A DNA stretch of 64,000 nucleotides from Pseudoxanthomonas sp. SL93 (GTDB lineage: Bacteria; Pseudomonadota; Gammaproteobacteria; Xanthomonadales; Xanthomonadaceae), in contig NZ_CP113065.1 of the NCBI RefSeq assembly GCF_026625825.1, positions 3,649,501-3,713,500 on the forward strand. The letters run 5' to 3'. This document shows, one piece after another, positions 54,059 to 62,768 of this stretch; position 1 is the first letter of the stretch; the number at the start of each line of letters is the position of its first letter. The translations under genes and the position numbers were made by a program. Under the pieces are notes generated by a model, which saw only the letters and a list, made by a program, of their open reading frames with translations, had not been told where the DNA came from and ran no database searches.

Positions 54059-55057
54059 TCAGGCGGCTGCGGGAAGGCCCGGCGCGACGCCGGCGACCAG
54101 CGCGTCGAAGTAATCCTGCGTCAGTCGGATCTGTTCGTCGGCGCTGTCCGCGCGGTTCACCACGGCGCGGAAGGCGAGGTTTTCGGGACGGTCCTTGGCA
54201 TACCAGCCCAGGTGCTTGCGGGCGATGCGCACGCCTTGGGGTTCGCCATAGAAGCCATGCAGCGCCTGCAGGTGACCCAGCAGGATGTCGCGGATTTCCT
54301 GCAGCGTCGGTGAAGGCAGATGCTCTCCGGTGGCGAGGAAGTGCGCCACTTCGCGGAAGATCCAGGGGCGACCCTGCGCGGCACGACCGATCATCACCGC
54401 GTCCGCGCCCGTCTTCCGCAGGACATGGGCGGCTTTCTCCGGCGAGTCGATGTCGCCATTGGCCACCACCGGGATGCGCAGCGCGGACTTGATGGCGGCG
54501 ATGGTCTCGTACTCGGCCGTGCCGGTGTAGTGCTGGTCGCGCGTGCGCCCATGCACCGCGAGCGACGCGATACCGCTCTGCTCGGCGATATGCGCGATGA
54601 CCGGTCCGTTGCGGTGGTCGCAATCCCAGCCGGTGCGGATCTTCAGGGTGACCGGTACGTCGACGGCCTTCACGACCGCTTCCAGGATGCGGCCCACCAG
54701 CGCCTCGTCGCGCATCAGCGCCGAGCCGGCCCAGGCGTTGCAGACCTTCTTGGCGGGGCAACCCATGTTGATGTCGATGATCTGCGCGCCATGGTCGGCG
54801 TTGTAGCGGGCGGCGTTGGCCAGCTGCCCGGGCTCGGTGCCGGCGATCTGCACGCTGACCGGCGTGGGTTCGCCGTCGTGGTCCATGCGGTGCAGCGACT
54901 TCTGCGTGTTCCAGAAGCGCGGATCGCTGATGGTCATTTCCGACACCGCCAGGCCCGCACCCAGCCGCTTGCAAAGCAACCGGAACGGCTTGTCGGTGAC
55001 GCCGGCCATGGGAGCCAGCATCACGCGCGGCTGGATGAGGTAAGGACCGATCTGCAT
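54059..55057 (-). CDS. dusB: tRNA-dihydrouridine synthase DusB
   Basis: 332 aa flavoenzyme reducing uridine to dihydrouridine in the tRNA D-loop. The start ATG 55057 (MQIGPYLIQPRVMLAPMAGV) matches the family; the longer frame upstream does not. Motifs are DINMGCPAKKVCNAWAGSAL (catalytic Cys in KKVCN), LKIRTGWD, LAVHGRTRDQHYTGTAEYE, VVANGDI and GADAVMIGRAAQGRPWIF. In many gammaproteobacteria dusB is followed by fis; here the next gene is a methyltransferase and no fis is present. Confidence 0.95.
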   Translation of the reverse strand: MQIGPYLIQPRVMLAPMAGVTDKPFRLLCKRLGAGLAVSEMTISDPRFWNTQKSLHRMDHDGEPTPVSVQIAGTEPGQLANAARYNADHGAQIIDINMGCPAKKVCNAWAGSALMRDEALVGRILEAVVKAVDVPVTLKIRTGWDCDHRNGPVIAHIAEQSGIASLAVHGRTRDQHYTGTAEYETIAAIKSALRIPVVANGDIDSPEKAAHVLRKTGADAVMIGRAAQGRPWIFREVAHFLATGEHLPSPTLQEIRDILLGHLQALHGFYGEPQGVRIARKHLGWYAKDRPENLAFRAVVNRADSADEQIRLTQDYFDALVAGVAPGLPAAA

Positions 55058-55106
55058 GATGGCATTATCCGCCGCAGGTTCGGTCCGGGGAAAGGCGGCG
55101 GCCGGC

Positions 55107-56096
55107 TCAGTCCGGGAAACGCGCCACCACATCGGCCAGCGCGGGCATCGACAGCGCGGCGCCGGGGCGTTCGGTGGAAAGCGCCGCGTACCGGTTGGCG
55201 GCGCGTACATGGTCGGCGAAGGCGGGCAGCGGGCCTGCGGCCAGCGACGCGGCCAGGGCGCCGTTGAAGGCGTCGCCGGCGCCGGTGGTATCGATGCTGT
55301 TGACGTTCTCGGCCGCGACCCGGTAATGCGCGCGCGCATCGCCGCGCAGCTGTTCGTCCGGATGCGAAACGTACACGCCGGTGGCGCCCAGGGTCACCAC
55401 GACGGTGCCATGCGGGAGCAGCAGCCGGCAGTGCTGGTGCAGGGTCACGCCGTCCAGCGTGGCGACGTCATCGGCGCTGATGCGTTCGCCCAGGTGACGG
55501 GCGAGGAGGGCGGCGAATTCGGTTTCGTTCGGCGTGATGACGTCCGCCTGCGACAGCAGGTCGGTCGACGTCGCGGCGTTCGCCGGTGCGGGATTCAGCA
55601 GCGTGGTCGCCCCGTGGCGGCGGGCGGCCTGCAGAGTGGACAACACCGTTTCGACCGGCGATTCCAGTTGCACCAGCACCACGCCGGAACCCGCCAGTGC
55701 GGTGTCCTGCTGCGCCACGAAGGCGGCATCCAGCACCGCGTTGGCGCCCGGACCGATGACGATCATGTTGCGGCCGTGCCCGTCCACGTAGATGCCGGCC
55801 GTACCGGTGGCCTCTTCACTGGCCTGCGCGCGAAGGTCCAGGCCGTCGCCTGCCGCCAGCTCACGCGCCAGCGTGCCGCCGGCATCGTTGCCCAGGGCGC
55901 AGATGAACGTGGTGGAGGCGCCGGCACGCGCCGCCGCTATGGCTTGGTTGAATCCTTTTCCGCCCGGGCCGCTGGCATAGCGCCCGGCAATGGTCGCGCC
56001 GGCATTGGGCAGCGTGTCGCAGCGCCAGACGTGGTCGACATTGAAGGAGCCGACGACGGTGACGTGGCCGGAGGCGGATGGGGTGGGGCTGTTCAT
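55107..56096 (-). CDS. rbsK: Ribokinase (PfkB family)
   Basis: 329 aa sugar kinase. The N-terminal PfkB signature is VVGSFNVDHVWRCDTLPNAG, followed by GGKGFNQAIAAARAGA; the C-terminal signature with catalytic Asp is DTTGAGDAFNGALAAS. The anion-hole and nucleotide regions look intact (VVVTLGATGVYVSHPDEQL). It is probably specific for ribose. It lies downstream of a NupC-type nucleoside transporter (98-bp gap, same strand), which fits salvage of ribose from imported nucleosides, although no nucleoside hydrolase is encoded here. Confidence 0.9.
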   Translation of the reverse strand: MNSPTPSASGHVTVVGSFNVDHVWRCDTLPNAGATIAGRYASGPGGKGFNQAIAAARAGASTTFICALGNDAGGTLARELAAGDGLDLRAQASEEATGTAGIYVDGHGRNMIVIGPGANAVLDAAFVAQQDTALAGSGVVLVQLESPVETVLSTLQAARRHGATTLLNPAPANAATSTDLLSQADVITPNETEFAALLARHLGERISADDVATLDGVTLHQHCRLLLPHGTVVVTLGATGVYVSHPDEQLRGDARAHYRVAAENVNSIDTTGAGDAFNGALAASLAAGPLPAFADHVRAANRYAALSTERPGAALSMPALADVVARFPD

Positions 56097-56194
56097 CGGG
56101 GAATACCTGGAAACCGGCTGGCGGAGGTTCCGCCATCAGGGGTTGTAACGCAGTCAACGGGAACGAAGCGGCCGGCGCGGACGCCGGCCCGCCG

Positions 56195-57493
56195 TCAGCC
56201 GAAGTGGGACAGTACGCCGGCGATCGTCGCCGTCATCAGCGTGGCGATGGTGCCGCCCAGCACGGCCCGCAAGCCGAAGCGTGCCAGGTCGGAGCGGCGT
56301 TCCGGGGCCAGGCCGCCGATGCCGCCGATCTGGATCGCGATCGAACTGAAGTTGGCGAAACCGCACAGCGCGTAGGTGGCGATCAGCCGCCCTTCCTCGC
56401 TGAGCGTCACGCCGGGGGTCTGCCCGTTCACGATGCCTGCCAGCTGCAGGTAGGCGACGAACTCGTTGATCACCACCTTCTGGCCGATCAGCGAACCCAC
56501 GGTGTTGGCGTCCTGCCACGGCACGCCGATCACCCACGCGATGGGGGCCAGCACGTAGCCGAAGATCGTGGCCAGGTCGGTGGGCTTGCCGATCATGGCG
56601 GACAACCCGGTGACCTCGCCGACCCAGGTCAGCGGCGCATTGATCAACGCGATCAGCGCGATGAAGGCCAGCAGCATCGCGCCGATGTTCAGCGCCAGCT
56701 TCAGGCCGTCGCCCGCACCGGCCGCGGCGGCGTCGATGATGTTGCTGGAGGTCTTCTCCACTTCCATCTTCACCGTGCCGCGGGTCAGCGGCGTGCCGGT
56801 TTCAGGGATCAGCAGCTTGGCTACCACCAGGGTCGCGGGTGCGGCCATGATGCTGGCGGCCAGCAGGTGCTTCGCATAGAACGCCTGCTGTTCCGGGTCG
56901 CCACCGCCCAGCATGCCCACGTAGGCCGCCAGCACGCCGCCGGCGATGTGGGCCATGCCACCGATCATCATGGTGATGAGTTCGGATTCGGTCATGCGCG
57001 GGATGTACGGGCGCACCGTCAGCGGTGCTTCGGTCTGGCCGATGAAGACACTGGCGCAGACGCTGGTGGTTTCGGCGCCGGACACTTTCATCACCTTGGT
57101 GATCGCCAGCGCCATGATGCGCACGATGAACTGCATCACGCCCAGGTGGTACATCACGCCCATCAGCGCAGCGAAGAAGATGATGGTGGGCAGTACCTGG
57201 AACGCGAAGATGAAACCGAACTTCTCGGTGTCCATCAGGCTGCCGAAGATGAAGCTGGAGCCCGCCTTCACGAACTCCAGGATCTTCACGAAGCCATGGC
57301 CCAACCAGTCGAAGACTTCGCGCCCGCCCGGCACCAGCAGGACCAGGGCGGCAAAGCCGATCTGCAGGGTGATGCCGGTGGCGACCAGCTTCCAGTCGAT
57401 GGCCTTCCGATTGTTGGAAAACAGCCAGACGATGCCGATCAGCACCGCCAGGCCGAACAGGCCAAAGCCAATCCGCCCCAGGACTTCCACCAT
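56195..57493 (-). CDS. nupC: Concentrative nucleoside transporter NupC
   Basis: 432 aa inner-membrane CNT-family symporter for nucleosides. The start ATG 57493 (MVEVLGRIGFGLFGLAVLIG) is preceded by a GGGGG-rich ribosome site; a TTG at 57505 is rejected. Family motifs are FIFAFQVLPTIIFFAALMGVMYHLG, AETTSVCASVFIGQTEAPLTVRPY, MIGGMAHIAGGVLAAYVGML, LKLALNIGAMLLAFIALIALIN and GFANFSSIAIQIGGIGGLAPERR. It forms a probable uptake-and-phosphorylation pair with the downstream ribokinase gene. Confidence 0.94.
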   Translation of the reverse strand: MVEVLGRIGFGLFGLAVLIGIVWLFSNNRKAIDWKLVATGITLQIGFAALVLLVPGGREVFDWLGHGFVKILEFVKAGSSFIFGSLMDTEKFGFIFAFQVLPTIIFFAALMGVMYHLGVMQFIVRIMALAITKVMKVSGAETTSVCASVFIGQTEAPLTVRPYIPRMTESELITMMIGGMAHIAGGVLAAYVGMLGGGDPEQQAFYAKHLLAASIMAAPATLVVAKLLIPETGTPLTRGTVKMEVEKTSSNIIDAAAAGAGDGLKLALNIGAMLLAFIALIALINAPLTWVGEVTGLSAMIGKPTDLATIFGYVLAPIAWVIGVPWQDANTVGSLIGQKVVINEFVAYLQLAGIVNGQTPGVTLSEEGRLIATYALCGFANFSSIAIQIGGIGGLAPERRSDLARFGLRAVLGGTIATLMTATIAGVLSHFG

Positions 57494-57560
57494 GCAATCC
57501 CCCAACCGTCGTCGTTCTTTTGATCGCGCAGTCTAGCAGCCGGGCCCCGGCCCCAGCCGT

Positions 57561-58133
57561 TCAGCCGACGCCCCGCCAGGCCACCCAGCCAGCCAGTGCC
57601 AGGAACACCACCGCGGCCAGCGTTCGGGCCAGCGCCAGCGGCAACCTGTCGGCAAAGCGATGCCCCAGCCAGACCACCGGCAGGTTGGCCAGCAGCATGC
57701 CGATCGTGGTGCCGGCGATGACCTGCCACAGCGGCTCGTACCGGGTGGCCAGCAGGACGGTGGCGACCTGGGTCTTGTCGCCGATTTCCGCCAGGAAGAA
57801 CGCCACCGTGGTCGCCAGGAAGGCGCCGTGGGCCGGCAGGTTGTCGGCTTCGTCTTCCAGCGTGTCGGGTTTGAGCGTCCACAGCGCCACCGCCAGGAAG
57901 CTGGCCGCCACGCCCCAGCGCAGCACTTCCGGTGACAGCCACTCGGTGAGTTCCGCGCCCAGCCAGGCCGAGATCGCATGGTTGACCAGCGTGGCGGCGA
58001 GGATGCCCAGGGCGATCGGCCAGGGCTTGCGGTAGCGGGCCGCCAGCAGCAGGGCCAGCAGCTGGGTCTTGTCGCCGATTTCGGCCAGGGTGACGGTGCC
58101 GGTGGAAACCAGCAGGGCGTGCAGGGACAGCAT
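57561..58133 (-). CDS. GDT1/TMEM165 (UPF0016) family Mn2+ exporter
   Basis: 190 aa with six predicted transmembrane helices arranged as two repeats, each bearing the family motif E-x-G-D-K-T: LAEIGDKTQLLALLLA near residue 18 and LAEIGDKTQVATVLLA near 115. Bacterial members (MneA type) export manganese. The preceding yybP-ykoY leader supports a Mn-homeostasis role directly. The segment WTLKPDTLEDEADNLPAHG is a cytoplasmic loop. It ends 67 bp upstream of nupC on the same strand. Confidence 0.92.
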   Translation of the reverse strand: MLSLHALLVSTGTVTLAEIGDKTQLLALLLAARYRKPWPIALGILAATLVNHAISAWLGAELTEWLSPEVLRWGVAASFLAVALWTLKPDTLEDEADNLPAHGAFLATTVAFFLAEIGDKTQVATVLLATRYEPLWQVIAGTTIGMLLANLPVVWLGHRFADRLPLALARTLAAVVFLALAGWVAWRGVG

Positions 58134-58213
58134 CTACAACTCCGGGGCCAGGCATTCGCGTCGGGCGCGAAGGCAAACGACGCGCTGCCCGGCCCGGGTA
58201 AGCACGACGCCTG

Positions 58214-58325
58214 CCTTCGGTCTTGCCCGGCGGAAGCCAGAAGCTTCGCCCCGCGCACCATGGTCTGCGACCAAGTGTGTTGACGCGCGGAACCCGCTTG
58301 CCGCGGGTGGGCTACTCCCCGGAGG
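58214..58325 (-). promoter_or_regulatory. yybP-ykoY (Mn2+) riboswitch upstream of the GDT1-family gene
   Basis: On the minus strand the leader has the invariant GGGGAGTAGC (58320-58311), a helix CCCGC/GCGGG, the internal CGTCAACACACTTGG segment with following AGACCATGG, and the closing GCAAGACC. P1 is CCTCCGG (58325-58319) with CCGAAGG (58220-58214), one mismatch. These match the Mn-sensing yybP-ykoY aptamer. A -10 element (58345-58340) places the start of transcription just before P1. The remaining 80 nt before the ATG contain the expression platform with GGAG at the ribosome site and CAGGC/GCCTG arms that could switch pairing. Mn2+ is expected to turn expression on. Confidence 0.93.
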
Positions 58326-58339
58326 AGGAAAGTGCGCGC

Positions 58340-58345
58340 ATTGTA
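58340..58345 (-). promoter_or_regulatory. -10 element of the Mn riboswitch transcript
   Basis: TACAAT on the minus strand, 14 bp before the 5' strand of P1. No convincing -35 hexamer was found at 16-18 bp. Confidence 0.5.
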
Positions 58346-58440
58346 GCCAGCCCCGCATGATCGGGGCGGAGTCGTTCTCATTTGGCGTGGGCCGGCACGG
58401 GCGCGCGGTAGGATGGACCCTCCCGCAGCAGGGGTGGATC

Positions 58441-59412
58441 ATGCGCTACCGTCGCCTGGGCAGTTCCGGTCTCCCGCTCTCCGCACTGTCCTTCGGTGCC
58501 TGGGTGAATTTCGGCCAGCAGGTGGGGCGCAGCGAGGCGCGCGAGCTGCTGGCGCTGGCGTGGGAGCACGGGGTCAATTTCTTCGACAACGCCGAGGTCT
58601 ATGGCCATGGCGTCGCCGAGCAGGTGATGGGCGATGCCCTGCGCGACCTGCGTCTGCCGCGCGACGGTTATTGCATCTCCAGCAAGGTCTATTTCGGTGC
58701 CTGCGAAGACCCCAGGCCCACGCAGCGCGGCCTGTCGCGCAAGCATGTGACCGACGCCTGCCACGCCGCGCTGCAACGCCTGCGCGTGGACTACCTTGAT
58801 CTCTTCTATTGCCATCGCCCCGACCCGGAAACCCCGGTGGAAGAAACGGTGCGCGCGATGGATGCGCTGGTGCGCCAGGGAAAGATCCTCTACTGGGGAA
58901 CGTCGGAATGGCCGGCGGCGCGCATCCGCGAAGCGGCCGATGTCGCACGAAGGCACCACCTGCAGGGGCCGACGATGGAGCAGCCGCAGTACAACCTGCT
59001 GCATCGCCAGCGCGTGGAGCTGGAATACGCGCCGCTGTACGCCGAACTCGGCCTCGGTACGACGACCTGGTCGCCACTGGCCTCCGGCTTGCTGACCGGC
59101 AAGTACGACACCGAGGTGCCGGCCGATTCGCGACTTGGCCAGGTCGGGCACGGCTGGCTGCGCGACCTGGCGTTCGGCGACCCGGGCAGTCATCGCCGCG
59201 AGCGGGTGCGGCGGTTCACCCGGCTGGCAGGGGAACTGGGCGAAAAACCGGCGCCCCTGGCGATTGCCTGGTGCCTGCGCAATCCGCACGTCTCCAGCGT
59301 CATCCTGGGCGCCAGCCGGCCCGAACAGCTGCGGGAGAATCTCGGCGCGCTTGACCTGGTGGAGCGCTACGACGACGCCGTATGGGCGCGATTGACGGCC
59401 GCCGCGGACTGA
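58441..59412 (+). CDS. Aldo/keto reductase, voltage-gated K+ channel beta-subunit type
   Basis: 323 aa NADPH-dependent TIM-barrel oxidoreductase. The start ATG 58441 (MRYRRLGSSGLPLSALSFGAW) matches the family. The catalytic tetrad appears as Asp in FFDNAEVYG, Tyr in the same motif (about residue 59), Lys in SSKVYFG and His in DLFYCHRPD. The KCAB/YghZ-type signature is TYWGTSEW-like (ILYWGTSEWPAARI), with the C-terminal cofactor loop SSVILGASRPEQLRENL. The substrate is unknown, with small aldehydes such as methylglyoxal reported for relatives. It is divergent from the Mn exporter gene and is monocistronic. Confidence 0.92.
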   Translation: MRYRRLGSSGLPLSALSFGAWVNFGQQVGRSEARELLALAWEHGVNFFDNAEVYGHGVAEQVMGDALRDLRLPRDGYCISSKVYFGACEDPRPTQRGLSRKHVTDACHAALQRLRVDYLDLFYCHRPDPETPVEETVRAMDALVRQGKILYWGTSEWPAARIREAADVARRHHLQGPTMEQPQYNLLHRQRVELEYAPLYAELGLGTTTWSPLASGLLTGKYDTEVPADSRLGQVGHGWLRDLAFGDPGSHRRERVRRFTRLAGELGEKPAPLAIAWCLRNPHVSSVILGASRPEQLRENLGALDLVERYDDAVWARLTAAAD

Positions 59413-59446
59413 TCGCGCCACACATCGGTCGGCCCGTGTCGCCCTA

Positions 59447-59474
59447 TTGACTCGCAAATAAGAATCATTATCAT
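59447..59474 (+). promoter_or_regulatory. Fur-controlled promoter of hemP
   Basis: TTGACT (59447-59452) and TATCAT (59469-59474) with a 16-bp spacer form a good promoter. A Fur box at 59454-59472 matches the 19-bp consensus at 15 positions, including an intact AATCATTATC half. It overlaps the spacer and -10, so iron-loaded Fur would block RNA polymerase. Confidence 0.9.
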
Positions 59475-59503
59475 CTGAATCCGTTCCACCACGGAGCTTC
59501 CCG

Positions 59504-59710
59504 ATGATCACCAACGTCACTCCCTTGCCGAACGTGGATGCCTCGCTGCTGCGCGAGCGTCTGGGCTCACCGGTCCAGGCGCCCGTCGCAGAAGAATCGC
59601 TCGACAGCGAACTGCTGCTGAAAGGGCGCCGCGAGATCCTGATCCGGCATGGCGACCGCGTCTACCGCCTGCGCCACACCAGCAACGACAAGCTGATCCT
59701 CACCAAGTAA
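59504..59710 (+). CDS. hemP: Hemin uptake protein HemP
   Basis: 68 aa small cytoplasmic protein. The conserved HemP core is in the C-terminal half: SELLLKGRREILIRHGDRVYRLRHTSNDKLILTK. A ribosome site (GGAG) lies 12-16 nt before the ATG. It is controlled by the Fur box directly upstream. In Burkholderia HemP has been reported as an activator of the heme receptor gene, which here follows after 152 bp. That gap holds no ORF and no strong terminator, so the two may be co-transcribed or the receptor may have its own HemP-dependent promoter. Confidence 0.93.
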   Translation: MITNVTPLPNVDASLLRERLGSPVQAPVAEESLDSELLLKGRREILIRHGDRVYRLRHTSNDKLILTK

Positions 59711-59862
59711 ACCGCATTGCCAGCGCTGCCGCAGCGGGCGAAAGCCTCCGCTCCGGTGTCGCGTTCCACCACAACCTGATCTCTCCACCTGGGCGCCAGC
59801 CATCGGAATACCGGCCGCCAGCCTTCCGGGTTTTCCCACACCCTTAGGAAAGCTGTACGCCG

Positions 59863-62106
59863 ATGATGCGCCCCACGCTGCTGAGCACCGCTCTGTGGCT
59901 GGCATTCGCCAGCCTCGCCCATGCCGAAACCGCTGCCGATACCTCCGGCGCCCCCTCTTCTTCCGCCGATGCGGCCACGCACGAATTCGAGCGCATCCAG
60001 GTCACGGCCACGCGCAGCGAGCGCGCCATCGGTGATGTGCCGAACACCGTCAGCGTCATCGACCGCGAAGAACTGGACGACCACCTGGTCCGCGACATCA
60101 AGGATCTGGTCCGCTACGAACCCGGCGTGTCGGTGACCTCGAGCTTCGGCCGCTTCGGCTTGGGCGGTTTCCGCATCCGTGGACTGGACGGCAACCGTGT
60201 GCGCATCCAGACCGACGGCATTCCCGTGTCCGACGCGTTCTCGATCGGCAGCTTCTCCAACGCCAACCGCGACTTCGTCGATCTCGACACGCTGAAGCAG
60301 GTGGAAATAGTCCGTGGTCCGTCCAGTTCGCTGTACGGCTCGGATGCACTCGGTGGCGTGGTCTCGTTCATCACCAAGGATCCGTCCGACTATCTGGAAG
60401 ACGGCAAGGACGCGTACTTCGGCTTCAAGCTGGGCTACGACAGCAGCTGGGATGGCCTGTTCGGTGGCGCCACGGCGGCCTTCGGTGGCGAGCGCTGGAG
60501 CGGACTGGTGGCCGTCAGCCATCGCCAGGGGCAGGAAACCGAGAACCAGGGCAGCGTCGGCGGCACGGGCGCGACGCGCACGCAACCCAATCCCCAGGAG
60601 CGCGATGGCCGCAGCCTGCTGACGAAGCTGGTGTTCGCGCCCAGCGAGGACCAGCGCTTCAAGCTGACGGTGGAAGGCAACGAGGACAGCGCCGATACCG
60701 ACCTGCTGACGCAGCAGGGCTTCCAGTCGCTGACGCGCGCCACCAACGTGTCGGTCATCGCGCGCGATCACCAGACCCGTGCGCGCGTCGCGTTCACCCA
60801 CGAATGGGACCAGCTCGGCACCGCGTTCGCCGACAGCCTGGACTGGCAGATCTATCGCCAGGACAGCGAAACCACCCAGTACACGCGCGAGGACCGGACC
60901 CTGCCGGCGCCGACGCTGCGCGACATCCGCGAGCGCGAGTTCAATTTCGACCAGCGCACGTACGGCCTGCAGGCCAACTTCCGCAAGCGCTTCGGCGAAG
61001 GCGTGCGCCATGACCTGGCCTACGGGCTGGATGTGTCGCAGACCGAGACGCGCCAGAAGCGCGATGGCCTGCGTACGTTCCCGCTGACCGGCACCAGCAC
61101 GCCGGTGATGTCGCCCGATGTGTTTCCGGTGCGCGACTTCCCGGTCAGCGAGACCACCAATGCCGCGCTTTACGTACAGGACGAGATCAGCTTCGCCGAC
61201 GGTGCCTTCCGCCTGGTGCCGGGACTCCGCGTGGACCACTACCGTCTGCAGCCCGAGCTTGACCCGATCTTCGCCGGTGACAATCCGGGCGTGGCGGTGG
61301 TGGACATCACCGAAACCAGTGTCTCGCCCAAGCTTGGCATGGTGTGGCACTTCGCACCGGACTGGTCGCTGTTCGGCGGCTACGCGCATGGCTTCCGCTC
61401 ACCGCCCTACAACGACGTCAACATCGGCTTCACCAATGTGCAGTTCGGTTATACCGCCATCGCCAATCCGGACCTGAAGCCGGAAACCAGCGACGGCCTG
61501 GAACTGGGCGTGCGTTTCTCGGGCGAGGCGGTCTATGCAAGCCTGTCGGGCTACTACAACCGCTATGACGATTTCATCGAATCCATGCGCTTCATCGGTT
61601 TCAACGCCGATGGCCTGATGATCTACCAGTCGCAGAACATCGCCGAAGCCGAAATCCATGGCGTGGAAGCCAAGGCCGGCGTGGACTTCGGCGCACTGTC
61701 CGATGCATGGGCAGGCTGGTCGCTGCGCGGCGCGGCGGCGTGGTCGCGTGGCGAGGACCGCAGTAACGGCACGCCGCTGGACAGCGTGGATCCGCTGACC
61801 GCGACGCTGGGCCTGGCGTATGACCAGGACACCTGGGGGGCCGAACTGGCGGGCCGGTTCGTGGACCGCAAGGACCGGGTTTCCGATCCGTCCTACTACC
61901 AGCAGGGGGGATACGGCGTGCTCGACCTGTACGCGCACTGGAATTTCGCACCGGGAGCCAAGTTCAACGTGGGCGTGTTCAACCTGGCGGACCGCAAATA
62001 TTCCGATGCCGGTGACGTGCCACTGGTCGCCGACACCAGCACCACGCTGGACCGTTACACCGCGCCGGGCCGCACGCTGTCGGCCAGTCTCTCGGTGAAC
62101 TGGTAG
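59863..62106 (+). CDS. TonB-dependent heme/hemoglobin receptor
   Basis: 747 aa outer-membrane receptor. The signal peptide MMRPTLLSTALWLAFASLAHA is cleaved near residue 21. A TonB-box-like ERIQVTATR leads into the plug (VPNTVSVIDREELDDHLVRDIKDL, GGFRIRGLDGNRVRIQTDGI, VEIVRGPSSSLYGSDALGGVVSFIT). A 22-strand barrel follows, with the FRAP/NPNL-type heme-receptor region present in variant form (AHGFRSPPYNDVN, then IANPDLKPETSDGLELG). It terminates in the aromatic SLSVNW. It belongs to the hemoglobin/transferrin/lactoferrin receptor group, like Xanthomonas and Yersinia HemR. It is placed after hemP under likely Fur control. Confidence 0.94.
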   Translation: MMRPTLLSTALWLAFASLAHAETAADTSGAPSSSADAATHEFERIQVTATRSERAIGDVPNTVSVIDREELDDHLVRDIKDLVRYEPGVSVTSSFGRFGLGGFRIRGLDGNRVRIQTDGIPVSDAFSIGSFSNANRDFVDLDTLKQVEIVRGPSSSLYGSDALGGVVSFITKDPSDYLEDGKDAYFGFKLGYDSSWDGLFGGATAAFGGERWSGLVAVSHRQGQETENQGSVGGTGATRTQPNPQERDGRSLLTKLVFAPSEDQRFKLTVEGNEDSADTDLLTQQGFQSLTRATNVSVIARDHQTRARVAFTHEWDQLGTAFADSLDWQIYRQDSETTQYTREDRTLPAPTLRDIREREFNFDQRTYGLQANFRKRFGEGVRHDLAYGLDVSQTETRQKRDGLRTFPLTGTSTPVMSPDVFPVRDFPVSETTNAALYVQDEISFADGAFRLVPGLRVDHYRLQPELDPIFAGDNPGVAVVDITETSVSPKLGMVWHFAPDWSLFGGYAHGFRSPPYNDVNIGFTNVQFGYTAIANPDLKPETSDGLELGVRFSGEAVYASLSGYYNRYDDFIESMRFIGFNADGLMIYQSQNIAEAEIHGVEAKAGVDFGALSDAWAGWSLRGAAAWSRGEDRSNGTPLDSVDPLTATLGLAYDQDTWGAELAGRFVDRKDRVSDPSYYQQGGYGVLDLYAHWNFAPGAKFNVGVFNLADRKYSDAGDVPLVADTSTTLDRYTAPGRTLSASLSVNW

Positions 62107-62111
62107 CCGCC

Positions 62112-62768
62112 GTGACCCGCGTGCCGGGGCATCCGGGCAGCGTGCGCTTGCATCAGGCGGGCCGGTTGCCCACGTCCCGGCAACTGGCTGCACTGGGCAC
62201 GGTGCTGTGCCTCTATCGCACGCAGCACGGCAGCGAGCTTGCCGGCTGGCACCAGGCCGTGCGCGCGGAAGTCTGCGCCGGTCTGGACAGCGATGGTCTG
62301 AACGAAAGCGTGGTGTTCTTCGATGCGGCCGGTCGCTGCTGCTGGCGTCTCTGCCTGTTGCCCGACAGCGATTTCGTGGCCTGGGATCGCCTGATCGACG
62401 CGCTGCCCGCACGTGCAGAGAACGCCGGCGAAGGCCTGGGCGAACGCCTGTGGCGGCGCCTGGCCGGAAGGCTGTCGAACGGGCAGTGGCGTGCCTGCGC
62501 GCTGCGCCTGCATGCCGTGGCGCAGGAGGTCGCACCGCAGGCGCAAGCCACGCCATGGCTGGCGGCCAGCCTGGCAACGGTCTCGCCTCTGGGCGTGGCC
62601 ACGGCGCGCAGGATCGCACTTGCCGAAGGTGCCGAGGCGGATGCGTCGATCGATGACTGTTGTTGCGCGGCATCGGCTTGCCCGGCTGGGCCGCGCGTGG
62701 ATGGAAAAGGTGCGGGGGACGGCGACGTGATCCCGCTGGTCAGATTCAAACAGAGAGAAGCCTCATGA
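62112..62768 (+). CDS. Unknown protein of the heme locus with C-terminal Cys cluster
   Basis: 218 aa from a GTG 5 nt after the receptor stop. No signal peptide or transmembrane segment. The N-terminal two thirds look globular (LPTSRQLAALGTVLCLYRTQ, ESVVFFDAAGRCCWRLCLLP, WDRLIDALPARAENAGEGLG). The C-terminus has a striking cluster DDCCCAASACPAG, including a Cys-Pro dipeptide of the kind seen in heme-regulatory motifs. Its stop overlaps the next ATG (ATGA). Position suggests a role in heme handling or degradation, perhaps in the slot filled by HmuS/HemS in other loci, but I see no similarity that proves this. Confidence 0.75.
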   Translation: MTRVPGHPGSVRLHQAGRLPTSRQLAALGTVLCLYRTQHGSELAGWHQAVRAEVCAGLDSDGLNESVVFFDAAGRCCWRLCLLPDSDFVAWDRLIDALPARAENAGEGLGERLWRRLAGRLSNGQWRACALRLHAVAQEVAPQAQATPWLAASLATVSPLGVATARRIALAEGAEADASIDDCCCAASACPAGPRVDGKGAGDGDVIPLVRFKQREAS

